Shown piece after piece: positions 44,895 to 54,581 of a stretch of DNA of 64,000 nucleotides. Each line of letters starts with the position of its first letter. Position 1 is the stretch's first letter. The notes beneath the pieces are model-generated. The model searched no databases, was not told the DNA's origin, and saw nothing but the letters and a program-made list of their open reading frames with translations. The position numbers were made by a program, and so were the translations under genes. This stretch comes from Paradesertivirga sp036399495 (lineage in GTDB: Bacteria > Bacteroidota > Bacteroidia > Sphingobacteriales > Sphingobacteriaceae). The DNA is taken from positions 1-64,000 of the forward strand of contig DASWMZ010000079.1 in NCBI GenBank assembly GCA_036399495.1, written 5' to 3'.

Positions 44895-47800
44895 ATGAGT
44901 TCTCCTCTATTTACTTTGCCACACGGGAAATATAAATTTTCTTTTTGCCAGACTTTTTATTTCCTTGTTGTAGCCTTTGTTTGTCCTTTAATTTCATGCA
45001 ATCCTTTTAGCACAGACCCTCCTGCTTTATTTTCTCTCCTGGATTCAGATAAAACCGGTGTCGACTTCAATAATAAAATCACTGAAACTGGGAATTTAAA
45101 CGCGATGAAGTTCGACTACATATATAATGGTGGTGGAGTGGCAGCGGGAGATATAAACAACGACGGTCTTGAGGATTTGTTTTTTACCGGTAACATGGTT
45201 TCAGGAGAGCTATACTTAAATAAAGGAGATCTTAAATTTGAAAAAATAACCAAGTCGGCAGGTTTAATCACGAGTAAATGGACAACCGGGGTGTCTATGA
45301 TAGATATTAATAACGATGGATGGTTAGATATTTATGTGTGTGTGGCCGGTCCAGCTAATCAAAGCGATCGCTCCAACCTTCTTTATATAAACAACAAAAA
45401 TAAAACTTTCACAGAGTCAGCACATAAATATGGTTTAGCCGATACTGGTTATAGTACACATGCAGCATTCTTAGATTATGATTTAGATGGAGACCTTGAT
45501 ATGTATCTCCTTACCAATGCAATTGAACAGTTTAACAGAAATCTTAAACGGCCAAAAGAAGTAACTGGCGCAGGCTTAAGTACCGACCGTTTATATCGAA
45601 ATAATGGAAATAGTACATTTACCAATGTATCAAAAGAAGCAGGCATAACAATAGAAGGTTATGGATTAGGGGTTTGTATTAGCGATATTAACAAGGATGG
45701 CTGGCCGGATATTTATGTAGCCAACGACTTTGTAAGTAATGATCTGTTATGGATAAACAATGGTAACGGAACATTTACAAACCAGATTGGCACTATGCTC
45801 AAGCATCAAAGCTATAATAGCATGGGTACCGATATTGCAGATTTGAATAACGATGGTTTTTCAGAAATAATGGTATTGGATATGTTGCCTGAAGATAATA
45901 TGCGCCAAAAGACCATGTTAATGCCTGCTAATTACGATAACTTTGGTATGAATTTAAAACTGAATTATGAGCCGCAATATATTCGTAACTCGCTTCAGTA
46001 TAATAATGGTAATGGAACATTTAGTGAGATAGGGCAATTGGCTGGCGTTAGTAAAACTGATTGGAGCTGGGGCCCGTTATTCGCCGACTTTGACAATGAC
46101 GGTTTCAGGGATATATTCATTACAAACGGATACAGACGAGATGTAACCAATCTGGACTTTGTCGCTGATACAGAACCTGCTTTTTTTGGTACTCCCGAAA
46201 ACTTAAATGAACAGGCAGCAAAAACTTACGAACGCTTTAAAAAAGTTAAAGACGTCAAAATTCATAATTACCTGTATCAGAATAATCATGACCTCACTTT
46301 TACTGATAAATCTGAATCCTGGGGTTTAGATGAAGCCAGCTACTCTAATGGAGGGGTTTATGTTGATCTTGATAATGATGGTGATTTGGATTTAGCAATA
46401 AACAATATTGATGACAAGGCTTTTATCTATCAAAATCATTCAGAGAAAACCGCGGCTAATCATTACTTGACAATCAAGTTCAAAGGGCCGGCATTGAATC
46501 CGTTTGGCCTTGGTGCATCTGTAAAATTAGAAACTCCTCACAATAATTTAGTTTATGAGCATTATACTCATAAAGGATATAAATCATCAGTAGATAGCAG
46601 GGCGCATTTTGGATTAGGTAAAGACAGTTTAATAAAAAAGGTAGTGATCACCTGGCCGGATAAAAAGCAGCAAACACTCAGAAATATAAAGGCCAACCAA
46701 ACTCTTCTAATCGACTATAAGGCTGCAAGTCTGCCAACTATTACAACGCAGCCACAAAATGAGCCATTATTTAAAGAGGTTTCTAAAGAATATGATTTAA
46801 ATTATATTCATCAGGAAACTGAATATAAAGATTTTGTTAACCAGGCGTTACTTCCCAGGAAGTATTCACAGGACGGTCCTGGCATGGCGGCGGGAGACGT
46901 TAATAATGACGGGTTGGAAGACTTTTATATTGGAGGGTCCACTGACCATCCCGGAACATTATTTATCCAGAAATCTAATGGAAAATTTCAAGGTAAACGC
47001 TTATTCGGCGAAAGAAAGCCTGAAGAAGATATGGGAGTACTTTTCTTGGATGCAGATGGGGATAAAGACTTGGACCTCTATATTGTAAGTGGAGGAAATG
47101 AGTATCCGGAAAACCATTATTTATATCAAGATCGGATTTATAAAAATGATGGAAAAGGTAATTTTTCTTTGGATAAATTGGCTCTTCCAGTATTGCAAAC
47201 AAGTGGCTCGTGTGTAATTGCAGCAGATTTTGATAAGGATAATGACCTGGACCTTTTTGTGGGCGGCAGAATGGTGCCATACAAATACCCCTTGCCTGCA
47301 TCAAGTTACGTTCTTAGAAATGACAAAGGAAAATTTGTTGACGTCACAAATACAGTTGCCCCGGGATTGAAAAATATCGGTTTGGTAACAAGCGCTTTGT
47401 GGACAGACTTTAATAACGACAATCAAATCGATCTGGTGGTGCTAGGGGAATGGATGCCCTTGACTTTCTTTGAAAACAATAAGGGCAAGTTGAGCAATAT
47501 AACCGAAAAGACTACTTTAAAAGATACAGAGGGTTGGTGGAACAGTATTGTTTCAGGAGACTTTGATACTGATGGCGATATTGACTACGTAGCTGGTAAC
47601 CTAGGTCTGAATTCTAAATATAAGGCTTCAAAAGGCGAGCCTGTTTCAATCTATGCAAAGGATTACGATAAAAATGGTACGCTTGATCCGATTCTATGTC
47701 TTTATATACAGGGAAAGGAACATCCCACTCATCCTCGCGATGAACTTACTTTTCAAATTCCGGGACTGAGAAAACGGCTTTATAGCTACTCTTCTTATGG

Positions 47801-48446
47801 ATCATCTACTTTTAGTGAGATTTTTTCTAAAGAGGAAGTGAAGGATGCGCACATAGTAAAAGCCAAAAAAATGACTTCGGTTTATATAGAGAACTTAGGT
47901 AATGGCAAGTTTAAAACAACCGACCTGCCTTTAAAGGCCCAGTTTTCGCCAATTTATGGCATGTTAGTACAAGATTACGACGGCGACAATTTACTAGATG
48001 TATTGTTTATTGGTAATTCGTATGCTACAGAAGTGCTAACAGGATGGTACGATGCGTCCATTGGGCTGTATCTAAAGGGCAATGGAAAAGGCGGTTTTAC
48101 TCCAATGGATGTTAACCAGAGTGGATTTATGGTGAACGACGACGGGAAGGCTATGATACAACTCACTTCTGCAAATGCAGAGCCGCTTGTAATAGCTAGT
48201 TCAAATAGCGGACCGCTGCGTGCGTTTAAAAGATCTTCTAATGAAAAATCAAAAGTCGTAAAATTGAACGCTGACGATTCTTACGCGATGATTGTTTTTA
48301 AAGATGGTAAGAAGCAACGGTTTGAATTCAGTTACGGGGGCGGATATCTCTCCCAGAGCTCCAGAGTATTAAATTTGCCAAAAGCTGTTTCAACTTTAAC
48401 CATATATAATTTTCATGGTAAGGGTCGAAATATTAATGTAAATTAG
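44895..48446 (+). CDS. Large FG-GAP/VCBS repeat lipoprotein with ASPIC/UnbV domain (CRTAC1-like)
   Basis: 1183 residues from the ATG at 44895; the open frame continues 27 codons upstream to a TTG, but starting here gives a better lipoprotein signal (VVAFVCPLISCNPF). About 14 D-x-N-x-D-G-type motifs (DINNDGLEDLFF, DYDLDGDLDMYL, DLDNDGDLDLAI, DFDKDNDLDLFV). An ASPIC/UnbV domain lies at about 523-600 (FGLGASVKLET, HFGLGKDSLIKKVVITWPD). It is similar to the protein at 39388 over its length, so the two arose by duplication. The extra ~80 residues at the C terminus form a beta-like tail. Confidence 0.9.
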   Translation: MSSPLFTLPHGKYKFSFCQTFYFLVVAFVCPLISCNPFSTDPPALFSLLDSDKTGVDFNNKITETGNLNAMKFDYIYNGGGVAAGDINNDGLEDLFFTGNMVSGELYLNKGDLKFEKITKSAGLITSKWTTGVSMIDINNDGWLDIYVCVAGPANQSDRSNLLYINNKNKTFTESAHKYGLADTGYSTHAAFLDYDLDGDLDMYLLTNAIEQFNRNLKRPKEVTGAGLSTDRLYRNNGNSTFTNVSKEAGITIEGYGLGVCISDINKDGWPDIYVANDFVSNDLLWINNGNGTFTNQIGTMLKHQSYNSMGTDIADLNNDGFSEIMVLDMLPEDNMRQKTMLMPANYDNFGMNLKLNYEPQYIRNSLQYNNGNGTFSEIGQLAGVSKTDWSWGPLFADFDNDGFRDIFITNGYRRDVTNLDFVADTEPAFFGTPENLNEQAAKTYERFKKVKDVKIHNYLYQNNHDLTFTDKSESWGLDEASYSNGGVYVDLDNDGDLDLAINNIDDKAFIYQNHSEKTAANHYLTIKFKGPALNPFGLGASVKLETPHNNLVYEHYTHKGYKSSVDSRAHFGLGKDSLIKKVVITWPDKKQQTLRNIKANQTLLIDYKAASLPTITTQPQNEPLFKEVSKEYDLNYIHQETEYKDFVNQALLPRKYSQDGPGMAAGDVNNDGLEDFYIGGSTDHPGTLFIQKSNGKFQGKRLFGERKPEEDMGVLFLDADGDKDLDLYIVSGGNEYPENHYLYQDRIYKNDGKGNFSLDKLALPVLQTSGSCVIAADFDKDNDLDLFVGGRMVPYKYPLPASSYVLRNDKGKFVDVTNTVAPGLKNIGLVTSALWTDFNNDNQIDLVVLGEWMPLTFFENNKGKLSNITEKTTLKDTEGWWNSIVSGDFDTDGDIDYVAGNLGLNSKYKASKGEPVSIYAKDYDKNGTLDPILCLYIQGKEHPTHPRDELTFQIPGLRKRLYSYSSYGSSTFSEIFSKEEVKDAHIVKAKKMTSVYIENLGNGKFKTTDLPLKAQFSPIYGMLVQDYDGDNLLDVLFIGNSYATEVLTGWYDASIGLYLKGNGKGGFTPMDVNQSGFMVNDDGKAMIQLTSANAEPLVIASSNSGPLRAFKRSSNEKSKVVKLNADDSYAMIVFKDGKKQRFEFSYGGGYLSQSSRVLNLPKAVSTLTIYNFHGKGRNINVN

Positions 48447-48447
48447 A

Positions 48448-48478
48448 GGCTAAATCTTAGATGAGTTTTGATTTAGCC
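48448..48478 (+). terminator. Hairpin after the second FG-GAP gene
   Basis: GGCTAAATC (48448-48456) pairs perfectly with GATTTAGCC (48470-48478). No T run follows, so termination is uncertain. Confidence 0.4.
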
Positions 48479-48547
48479 AGTGTTTGACTTGTGTCAAGAA
48501 TTTAATACAATAAACAATATTTCTAATCCATTTTCGCTTTAATAGTG

Positions 48548-49906
48548 ATGAGACGAATATTCAATTTCTGCATTATAACCTTATTAATTTGCAGTGTTTT
48601 TTCATGTAAGAAAAGTGATTATGTGAAGGTGTTACACGACCCTTCCTTATATCGTAAAACAGTAAAAAAGCTCAATAATATCGTTCTGGAAAATAATTTT
48701 CCACCGATGATTGCTTCAAGAAATTATGCTTATGCTAATATTGCTGCGTATGAGGTTATTGCTGCCGGCGACTCCGCAAATTATACTTCCTTGGCCGGTC
48801 AGATTAAGCACCTTCCTCAGGTGCCAAAGCCAACAAGTAATCAGATTGATTATCACTTTGCATCATTATTAGCATTCTGTAAGGTGGGTAACGCCGTTAC
48901 TTTTCCCGAAGGAAGCATGAATGAATATGTGGATGAGCTCAAAAAGACAGCTAAAGATTCAGGTATTCCTGATGAAGTTTTTGATGCATCTATAGTTTAT
49001 GCTGATACAGTGGCGAAACACATTCTTAAATGGAGTAAAGGCGATAATTATTTACAAACGAGATCGGCAAGTAAATTTACTGTGAGAGATGAAGATGGAA
49101 GATGGATACCAACTCCTCCTATGTATGCACAGGCAATAGAGCCTCATTGGAGTGAAATTCGTCCGATGATTCTGGATTCTTCAGCTCAACTTAAATGCCC
49201 ACCACCGCCCAAATATGACATAAAAAACCGCGATAGCGAGTTCTATAAAAATGTAATGGAGGTCAAACACATTGCAGATAGCCTTACTGATGAGCAGAAG
49301 CACATAGCAGATTTCTGGGATGATAATCCTTTTAAGATGAATGTAGTTGGGCATGTATCTTATGCTACAAAAAAGTTCTCTCCCGGTGGTCATTGGATGA
49401 ATATTGTAGGAATTGCAACGGAGAAGAATAAAAACGATTTTAATTCTACAGTGAGTACTTATGCTGAGTCTGCCATAGCGTTATTTGATGGTTTTATAAG
49501 TTGCTGGTACATGAAATACAAAACTAATTACGTTCGTCCGGAAACGGTTATCACAAAACACATCAATCAGGACTGGCAACCTTATATTCAAACTCCACCT
49601 TTCCCAGAATATACCAGCGGACATGCAGTTATCTCCGCAGCTACGGCAGAGGTGCTAACCGCCCGAATTGGTGATTCAATTCCCTTGAGAGATACTTCCG
49701 AAACCGAATTCGGTATCCCCGAACGAACGTTTAAATCTTTTAGGATAGCAGCTGAGGAGGCTGGAATGTCGAGAGTGTTTGGCGGAATACATTATGCAAA
49801 TTCTTGTAGAGAAGGTACCCGCCAAGGTAAGAAATTGGGTGAGTTAGTAGTAGGGCGGCTCGAATTGAAGAAAAGAAAAGCCAAACTTGCCTACACGAAT
49901 AAATAG
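48548..49906 (+). CDS. Vanadium-dependent haloperoxidase/PAP2-superfamily lipoprotein
   Basis: 452 residues from the ATG at 48548 (a GTG one codon earlier is less likely). Lipoprotein signal TLLICSVFSCKKSD. All three vanadate/phosphate-binding motifs of the family are present: K-x6-RP as KYKTNYVRP (Lys323), TSGH (356-359) in place of PSGH, and SR-x5-H as SRVFGGIH (Ser408 to His415). These coordinate vanadate in haloperoxidases or phosphate in acid phosphatases, so peroxidase or phosphatase activity cannot be separated by sequence. It is a surface or periplasmic protein in the SusCD/FG-GAP locus. Confidence 0.88.
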   Translation: MRRIFNFCIITLLICSVFSCKKSDYVKVLHDPSLYRKTVKKLNNIVLENNFPPMIASRNYAYANIAAYEVIAAGDSANYTSLAGQIKHLPQVPKPTSNQIDYHFASLLAFCKVGNAVTFPEGSMNEYVDELKKTAKDSGIPDEVFDASIVYADTVAKHILKWSKGDNYLQTRSASKFTVRDEDGRWIPTPPMYAQAIEPHWSEIRPMILDSSAQLKCPPPPKYDIKNRDSEFYKNVMEVKHIADSLTDEQKHIADFWDDNPFKMNVVGHVSYATKKFSPGGHWMNIVGIATEKNKNDFNSTVSTYAESAIALFDGFISCWYMKYKTNYVRPETVITKHINQDWQPYIQTPPFPEYTSGHAVISAATAEVLTARIGDSIPLRDTSETEFGIPERTFKSFRIAAEEAGMSRVFGGIHYANSCREGTRQGKKLGELVVGRLELKKRKAKLAYTNK

Positions 49907-49929
49907 TCTTAAAAGCTAACCAGCAAAAA

Positions 49930-50331
49930 ATGGTCAGAAATAGTCTTTTGATAAATACTGTGAATGCAGTATTTATCGTATTATTTGTAGCATCAGCTGC
50001 ATTGCAATACAACGATCCCGATCCTTATCTGTGGATGCCAATTTATTTGTATCCTGCAGTCCTATGTTATTTTGCAATTAACGGCAAGTATTATCCAAAG
50101 GCTTATCTTATCGGAATTGTTCTTTACCTTGCTTATGCTATTTTCCTATTCTTCAATACTGATGGCGTTTTGAGTTGGATTAATCAGCATAATGCAGAGA
50201 ACCTTGCCCAGTCTATGAAGGCGACTAAGCCATATATTGAAAGTGCTCGCGAGTTTTTTGGCCTGCTAATACTTGTCCTGTCTTTACTCTTCAATTTGAT
50301 TTACGGGAAGTCTCGAACTAGACTGTCGTAA
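49930..50331 (+). CDS. TMEM220-type membrane protein
   Basis: 133 residues, four hydrophobic helices. The first ends with SAALQYNDPDPYLWMPIYLYPAVLC, the motif of the TMEM220 family (function unknown). It lies 23 bp after the haloperoxidase gene, in the same direction, so likely cotranscribed. Confidence 0.8.
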   Translation: MVRNSLLINTVNAVFIVLFVASAALQYNDPDPYLWMPIYLYPAVLCYFAINGKYYPKAYLIGIVLYLAYAIFLFFNTDGVLSWINQHNAENLAQSMKATKPYIESAREFFGLLILVLSLLFNLIYGKSRTRLS

Positions 50332-50532
50332 AACCTAAAGTTGTTATACCATTTGTTATAAAACAAAGTGCAACAAGCACCTGTTTTAAAAGCTAGATTC
50401 TTGTACCTTACTTAATCATCTTTTTGTTAACGAATTGGTGTTTTCGTCCTGATATGCGCTTTTTAACCGTTGAATTGCATAAGTATTCCGTAAGCTTAGG
50501 ATGAATGTTAGCAAAATTTTGTTTTAATTTGA
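50332..50532. other. Gap before pseudogene
   Basis: About 200 bp of A+T-rich DNA; the first part of the decayed gene (signal region) may have been lost here. Confidence 0.35.
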
Positions 50533-50917
50533 GACACCGACATATATTTAGAAACTCAGGTAGGAACCTACATGACCGTTATGGTAAAGGACTGTTATAC
50601 TAAGGAAGATCAGATAATATTTCTTAAGGGAGTTGAAAGTATAGATGAGGCCTGATAAGAAATTTGGAAAGAAATTTCTTGAATTTACTGCCGAACAACG
50701 AAAAGAACTGCTAATTTCGTTGGATACAGAACAAAAAAGGTTAAAGCTAACAAAAAACCAGAAGACCCTAACCATTATTTCAGAATGATGAAGGAGTTAC
50801 CCTTGTTGGATACATCACCTCAGAGATTGGTGCCACAAAGCAGTGAGATATATTCCTGTTCCAGGAAAGTATGATGGATGTGTACCATATAAAGAAGGTG
50901 ACAAAGCCTGGGCTTAA
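50533..50917 (+). pseudogene. Decayed gluconate 2-dehydrogenase subunit 3-like gene
   Basis: Family-like segments appear in different frames. One frame gives VGTYMTVMVKDCYTKEDQ and IIFLKGVESIDEA, then a stop. A shifted frame gives KKFGKKFLEFTAEQRKELLI and SLDTEQKRLKL. A third frame gives PEDPNHYFRMMKEL, another TLVGYITSEIGATK, and then AVRYIPVPGKYDGCVPYKEG with DKAWA and a stop at 50917. Together these match gluconate 2-dehydrogenase subunit 3, the Tat-secreted partner of GMC sugar oxidoreductases, with several frameshifts and no start or signal. A GMC subunit gene is absent from the window. The intact gene at 50955 follows directly. Confidence 0.8.
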
Positions 50918-50954
50918 TACTGATCAATATTTTTCACAAATAATCTAAATAAAA

Positions 50955-52121
50955 ATGAATAGAAAATTACGTATGGGAATGATCGGTGGAGGTAAAGATG
51001 CCTTCATTGGAGCAATTCATCGGGTGGCTGCCAATATGGACGGCCTAATTGAACTGGTTTGCGGGGCTTTAAGTATTAATCCTGAAGTGGCTCAACAAAG
51101 CGGTATATCGCTTTTCCTTCCTCAGGAGAGAATTTACACAACCTTTGAAGAGATGATCGAAAAGGAAAGTAAATTACCTCAGGAGCAGAGAATGGACTTT
51201 GTTACTATTGTTACACCTAACTTTGCTCATTTTGCTCCGGCAATGATGGCACTTGACAAAGGGTTTCATGTTGTTATCGAAAAGCCTATTGCCCTCACCC
51301 TCGATGAGGCAAAGCAGTTGAAAGCCAAAGTTGAAGAAACGGGATTATTGCTGCTTCTTACTCATACTTATACCGGGTACCCAATGGTTAAGCAGGCTAA
51401 GCAAATGGTTAGTGATGGCGTACTTGGAAAAATTAGAAAGGTATATGTTGAGTATCCCCAAGGATGGCTTAGCAGATTAAGTGAGCGTGAAGGAAATGCT
51501 CAGGCTGCATGGAGAACCGATCCTAAAAAATCAGGAAAAAGTGGATGCATGGGCGACATTGGTACACACGCTGCAAATCTAGCCGAATATGTAACAGGTT
51601 CCGAAATTACTAAGCTTTGTGCAGATTTGAACATCATGGTCGATGGACGTGCACTTGACGACGACGGAAACGTGTTATTGAAATTTGCTAACGGTTCTGC
51701 TGGAGTATTAATGGCCTCGCAAGTGGCTGCAGGTGAAGAAAATGCTTTAAAAATACGTGTTTATGGAGAGAATGGTGGCTTAGAATGGGCGCAGCAAGAG
51801 CCTAATACCCTTCTTTACAAATCACTCGATCAGCCTACCCAGATATTACGTGCAGGTTCAAATTATCCAAAGCAGCTATCGTCATACGCAACTCATAACT
51901 GCCGTACACCAGGAGGCCACCCAGAAGGCTATTTAGAAGCATTTGGTAATCTTTATAGAAATTTTGCTTTAACATTAGGTGCAAGAATAGATGGAACTAC
52001 TCCGTCTAAGGAAGCTCTAGACTTTCCATCGGTGGATGAGGGAATAAGAGGGATGGCATTTATTGAAAATGTTGTAAAAAGCAGCCAAAGCGAAACAAAG
52101 TGGACACTATTTGAAGTTTAA
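50955..52121 (+). CDS. Gfo/Idh/MocA family oxidoreductase
   Basis: 388 residues. The N-terminal Rossmann fold starts RMGMIGGGKDAFIGAIH, with FVTIVTPNFAHFAPAM and the conserved EKPIALTLDEAKQLK, whose Lys is catalytic in the family. The C-terminal domain includes AAWRTDPKKSGKSGCMGDIG and THAANLAEYVTGSE. It is a cytoplasmic NAD(P)-dependent oxidoreductase of sugars, inositols or keto-sugars. It overlaps functionally with the isomerase gene 6 bp downstream, forming an operon with the cytochrome and DUF1080 genes. Confidence 0.93.
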   Translation: MNRKLRMGMIGGGKDAFIGAIHRVAANMDGLIELVCGALSINPEVAQQSGISLFLPQERIYTTFEEMIEKESKLPQEQRMDFVTIVTPNFAHFAPAMMALDKGFHVVIEKPIALTLDEAKQLKAKVEETGLLLLLTHTYTGYPMVKQAKQMVSDGVLGKIRKVYVEYPQGWLSRLSEREGNAQAAWRTDPKKSGKSGCMGDIGTHAANLAEYVTGSEITKLCADLNIMVDGRALDDDGNVLLKFANGSAGVLMASQVAAGEENALKIRVYGENGGLEWAQQEPNTLLYKSLDQPTQILRAGSNYPKQLSSYATHNCRTPGGHPEGYLEAFGNLYRNFALTLGARIDGTTPSKEALDFPSVDEGIRGMAFIENVVKSSQSETKWTLFEV

Positions 52122-52127
52122 TCTGAT

Positions 52128-53180
52128 ATGAATACTATTAAAGGACCAGCAATATTTTTAGCCCAGTTTATGGGTACTGAAGCTCCGTTTAACTCTCTTG
52201 AGTCTATTTGTAAATGGGCTAAAAGCTTAGGATTTGCAGGAGTTCAAATCCCTACCTGGGATAGCAGCTTTTTTAATCTTCAAAAAGCAGCCGAAAGCAA
52301 AACGTATGCCGACGAAATAAAAGGAATAGTAAACAATTGTGGGTTGGAAATTACCGAGCTTTCTACCCATTTACAAGGACAATTGGTTGCAGTAAATCCG
52401 GCATATGATACGTTGTTTGATGCATTTGCCCCCGATAACGTAAAAAACAATCCTAAAGCCCGCCAGGAATGGGCAGTTCAGCAGTTGAAATATGCAGCAA
52501 AAGCTTCACAAAATTTAGGCTTAAATGCACATGCAACTTTTAGCGGAGCACTATTATGGCATACCGTTTATCCATGGCCCCAGCGTCCGGGAGGATTGGT
52601 TGAACAAGGGTTTAAAGAGTTAGCTAACAGATGGCTTCCGATCCTGAATTCTTTTGATGAAGCCGGAGTTGATGTATGTTACGAAATCCATCCGGGAGAA
52701 GATTTGCACGATGGGATAAGTTATGAAATGTTTCTTAAAGAGGTAAATAACCATTCAAGAGCATGCCTGCTTTATGATCCCTCACACTTTGTACTTCAAT
52801 GTCTTGATTATCTTGAGTACATAGATATTTATCACGAGCGAATCAAAATGTTCCACGTTAAGGATGCGGAATTTAATTCTACCGGAAGACAAGGTGTTTA
52901 CGGCGGGTATCAAAACTGGGTAAACAGAGCCGGAAGATTCCGTTCTTTAGGAGATGGACAGGTAGATTTTAAGTCTATTTTCAGTAAGCTTACTGCCTAC
53001 GACTTTAAAGGATGGGCCGTAATGGAGTGGGAATGTGCAATAAAGCATCCCGAAGTTGGCGCAAAAGAAGGTGCTGAATTTATTAAAAACAATATCATCC
53101 GGGTAACCGAAAAAGCTTTTGATGATTTTGCGGCCGCCGGAGACAGTACAGAATTTAATAAGCGATTGTTAGGAATATAA
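52128..53180 (+). CDS. Sugar phosphate isomerase/epimerase (AP endonuclease-2 TIM barrel)
   Basis: 350 residues, no signal peptide. Metal-binding and active-site strands are recognised: VDVCYEIHPGEDLHDG, ACLLYDPSHFVLQCLDY, IKMFHVKDAEF and WAVMEWECAIK, matching the xylose isomerase-like TIM-barrel layout. The substrate is likely a sugar or keto-sugar (inferred from neighbours). It starts 6 bp after the oxidoreductase and is one of two related isomerases in the locus (compare 54582). Confidence 0.9.
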   Translation: MNTIKGPAIFLAQFMGTEAPFNSLESICKWAKSLGFAGVQIPTWDSSFFNLQKAAESKTYADEIKGIVNNCGLEITELSTHLQGQLVAVNPAYDTLFDAFAPDNVKNNPKARQEWAVQQLKYAAKASQNLGLNAHATFSGALLWHTVYPWPQRPGGLVEQGFKELANRWLPILNSFDEAGVDVCYEIHPGEDLHDGISYEMFLKEVNNHSRACLLYDPSHFVLQCLDYLEYIDIYHERIKMFHVKDAEFNSTGRQGVYGGYQNWVNRAGRFRSLGDGQVDFKSIFSKLTAYDFKGWAVMEWECAIKHPEVGAKEGAEFIKNNIIRVTEKAFDDFAAAGDSTEFNKRLLGI

Positions 53181-53284
53181 ACTAAAGGCATTCACTGTAT
53201 GTTAAGCTTAAACTAAGTTTTTCTATATATGGCTTTAGGCCTTTGTGATTTTACTTTTATTTTTTGATTTACCTTAACACTACT

Positions 53285-53809
53285 ATGAAAAAGATATGTA
53301 TGATAATGTGTGCAGCTGCATTTGTTACAGCTTGTGGAAATAATGCTAATAACTCCACCAGCACCACGGGTGATACAGTTGCAGCCACAGATCAAACTAT
53401 TGCAGCACGCCAAACCGAGGTAGACACCTCCTTAAATAATATCGGTACAGACCGTACTGTTGAGGGAGCTGAGGTAAGCTCTAACGCTACACCTGCTGCC
53501 AAGCCAAAAGAAGAGGCCACAAAAAAGTCCAAGCAGGCATCTGTGCCTAATGATAATCAGAAAGGAGCTAAATTAATTGCTGGCTCTGATTGTCTGGCAT
53601 GCCATAAGGAGAAAGATAAGCTTGTTGGTCCTGCTTATGTTGAGGTAGCAAAGAAGTATAAAGATACTGAGGCTGATATCAACTATCTGGCGGGGAAAGT
53701 TATTAAAGGCGGCGCGGGTGTGTGGGGGCAGGTTCCTATGTCGCCACATCCGGCTCTCAGTGAAAGTGATGCCCGTGAGATGGTAAAGTATATTTTAAGC
53801 TTAAATTAA
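53285..53809 (+). CDS. Small cytochrome c lipoprotein
   Basis: 174 residues from the ATG at 53285; the frame is open to 53264 (TTG) but the lipoprotein signal (MIMCAAAFVTACGNN) fits this start. A Thr/Ala/Lys-rich linker (about 25-85) leads to a cytochrome c domain with haem site CLACH (residues 103-107), GPAYVEVAKKY and a distal Met in VPMSPHPAL. It would carry electrons in the periplasm or at the outer membrane; the enzymatic partner may have been the missing GMC dehydrogenase or the propeller cytochrome. It lies directly upstream of DUF1080 (2 bp). Confidence 0.9.
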   Translation: MKKICMIMCAAAFVTACGNNANNSTSTTGDTVAATDQTIAARQTEVDTSLNNIGTDRTVEGAEVSSNATPAAKPKEEATKKSKQASVPNDNQKGAKLIAGSDCLACHKEKDKLVGPAYVEVAKKYKDTEADINYLAGKVIKGGAGVWGQVPMSPHPALSESDAREMVKYILSLN

Positions 53810-53811
53810 AT

Positions 53812-54537
53812 ATGAAATATTCACTCGTATCGGTTCCTCTAGTTTCACTTGCATTTGGTTTTTTTATCTCTGCTTCACCAATAATCAAAAGCCAAACCCA
53901 CCCCGCTGTAACTAATGTCAAAAAGGGATGGATACCTCTCTTTGATGGTAAAACTACTTCCGGATGGCATAGCTATGGTAAAAGCTATGCTGGCGCTGCC
54001 TGGATAGTTGAAGATGGGGCTTTGCATTTAAACATCTCACCTAACTTAGAAGGCGGAGATTTAGTCAGCAATGAAGAATTCTCCGATTTTCATTTAAAAC
54101 TCGAATGGAAAATTGCTCCAGGGGGTAATAGCGGAGTAATGTTTTACGTGCATGAGGATAAGGAAAAATACGAATATACGTATTTTACCGGCCCGGAAAT
54201 GCAGGTGTTAGATAACGATAAACATCCTGATGCAAAAATTAATAAACATCGCGCGGGAGATTTATACGATTTAATTGCCTCCCGTAAGGAAGTAGTAAAA
54301 CCCGTAGGTCAATGGAATCAGGCTGAGATTAAAAGCAAAAATGGGAAGCTTCAGTTTTTCCTTAACGGAACTAAAGTAGTTTCTACTGTTCTCTGGAATG
54401 ATGACTGGAAAAAATTGGTTTCCAGAAGCAAGTTCAACTCAATTCCTAGTTTTAGTATTTACAAAACGGGTAAAATATCACTTCAAGACCATGGAGATGA
54501 GGTTTGGTACAGGAACATCATGATTAAAAGGCTATAA
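53812..54537 (+). CDS. Secreted DUF1080 (3-keto-disaccharide hydrolase family) protein
   Basis: 241 residues with a signal peptide (VPLVSLAFGFFISASPI). A single DUF1080 domain covers the rest: GWIPLFDGKTTSGWHSYG, EDGALHLNISPN, SDFHLKLEWKIAPGGNSGVM, EMQVLDNDKHPDAK and VWYRNIMIKRL are typical. Known members hydrolyse 3-keto glycosides; activity here is inferred. It lies between the cytochrome and the Tat-type isomerase genes. Confidence 0.9.
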   Translation: MKYSLVSVPLVSLAFGFFISASPIIKSQTHPAVTNVKKGWIPLFDGKTTSGWHSYGKSYAGAAWIVEDGALHLNISPNLEGGDLVSNEEFSDFHLKLEWKIAPGGNSGVMFYVHEDKEKYEYTYFTGPEMQVLDNDKHPDAKINKHRAGDLYDLIASRKEVVKPVGQWNQAEIKSKNGKLQFFLNGTKVVSTVLWNDDWKKLVSRSKFNSIPSFSIYKTGKISLQDHGDEVWYRNIMIKRL

Positions 54538-54581
54538 AATTAATAACAGAAAGTCGTTGTAAATACTTATAAACTAACCCA

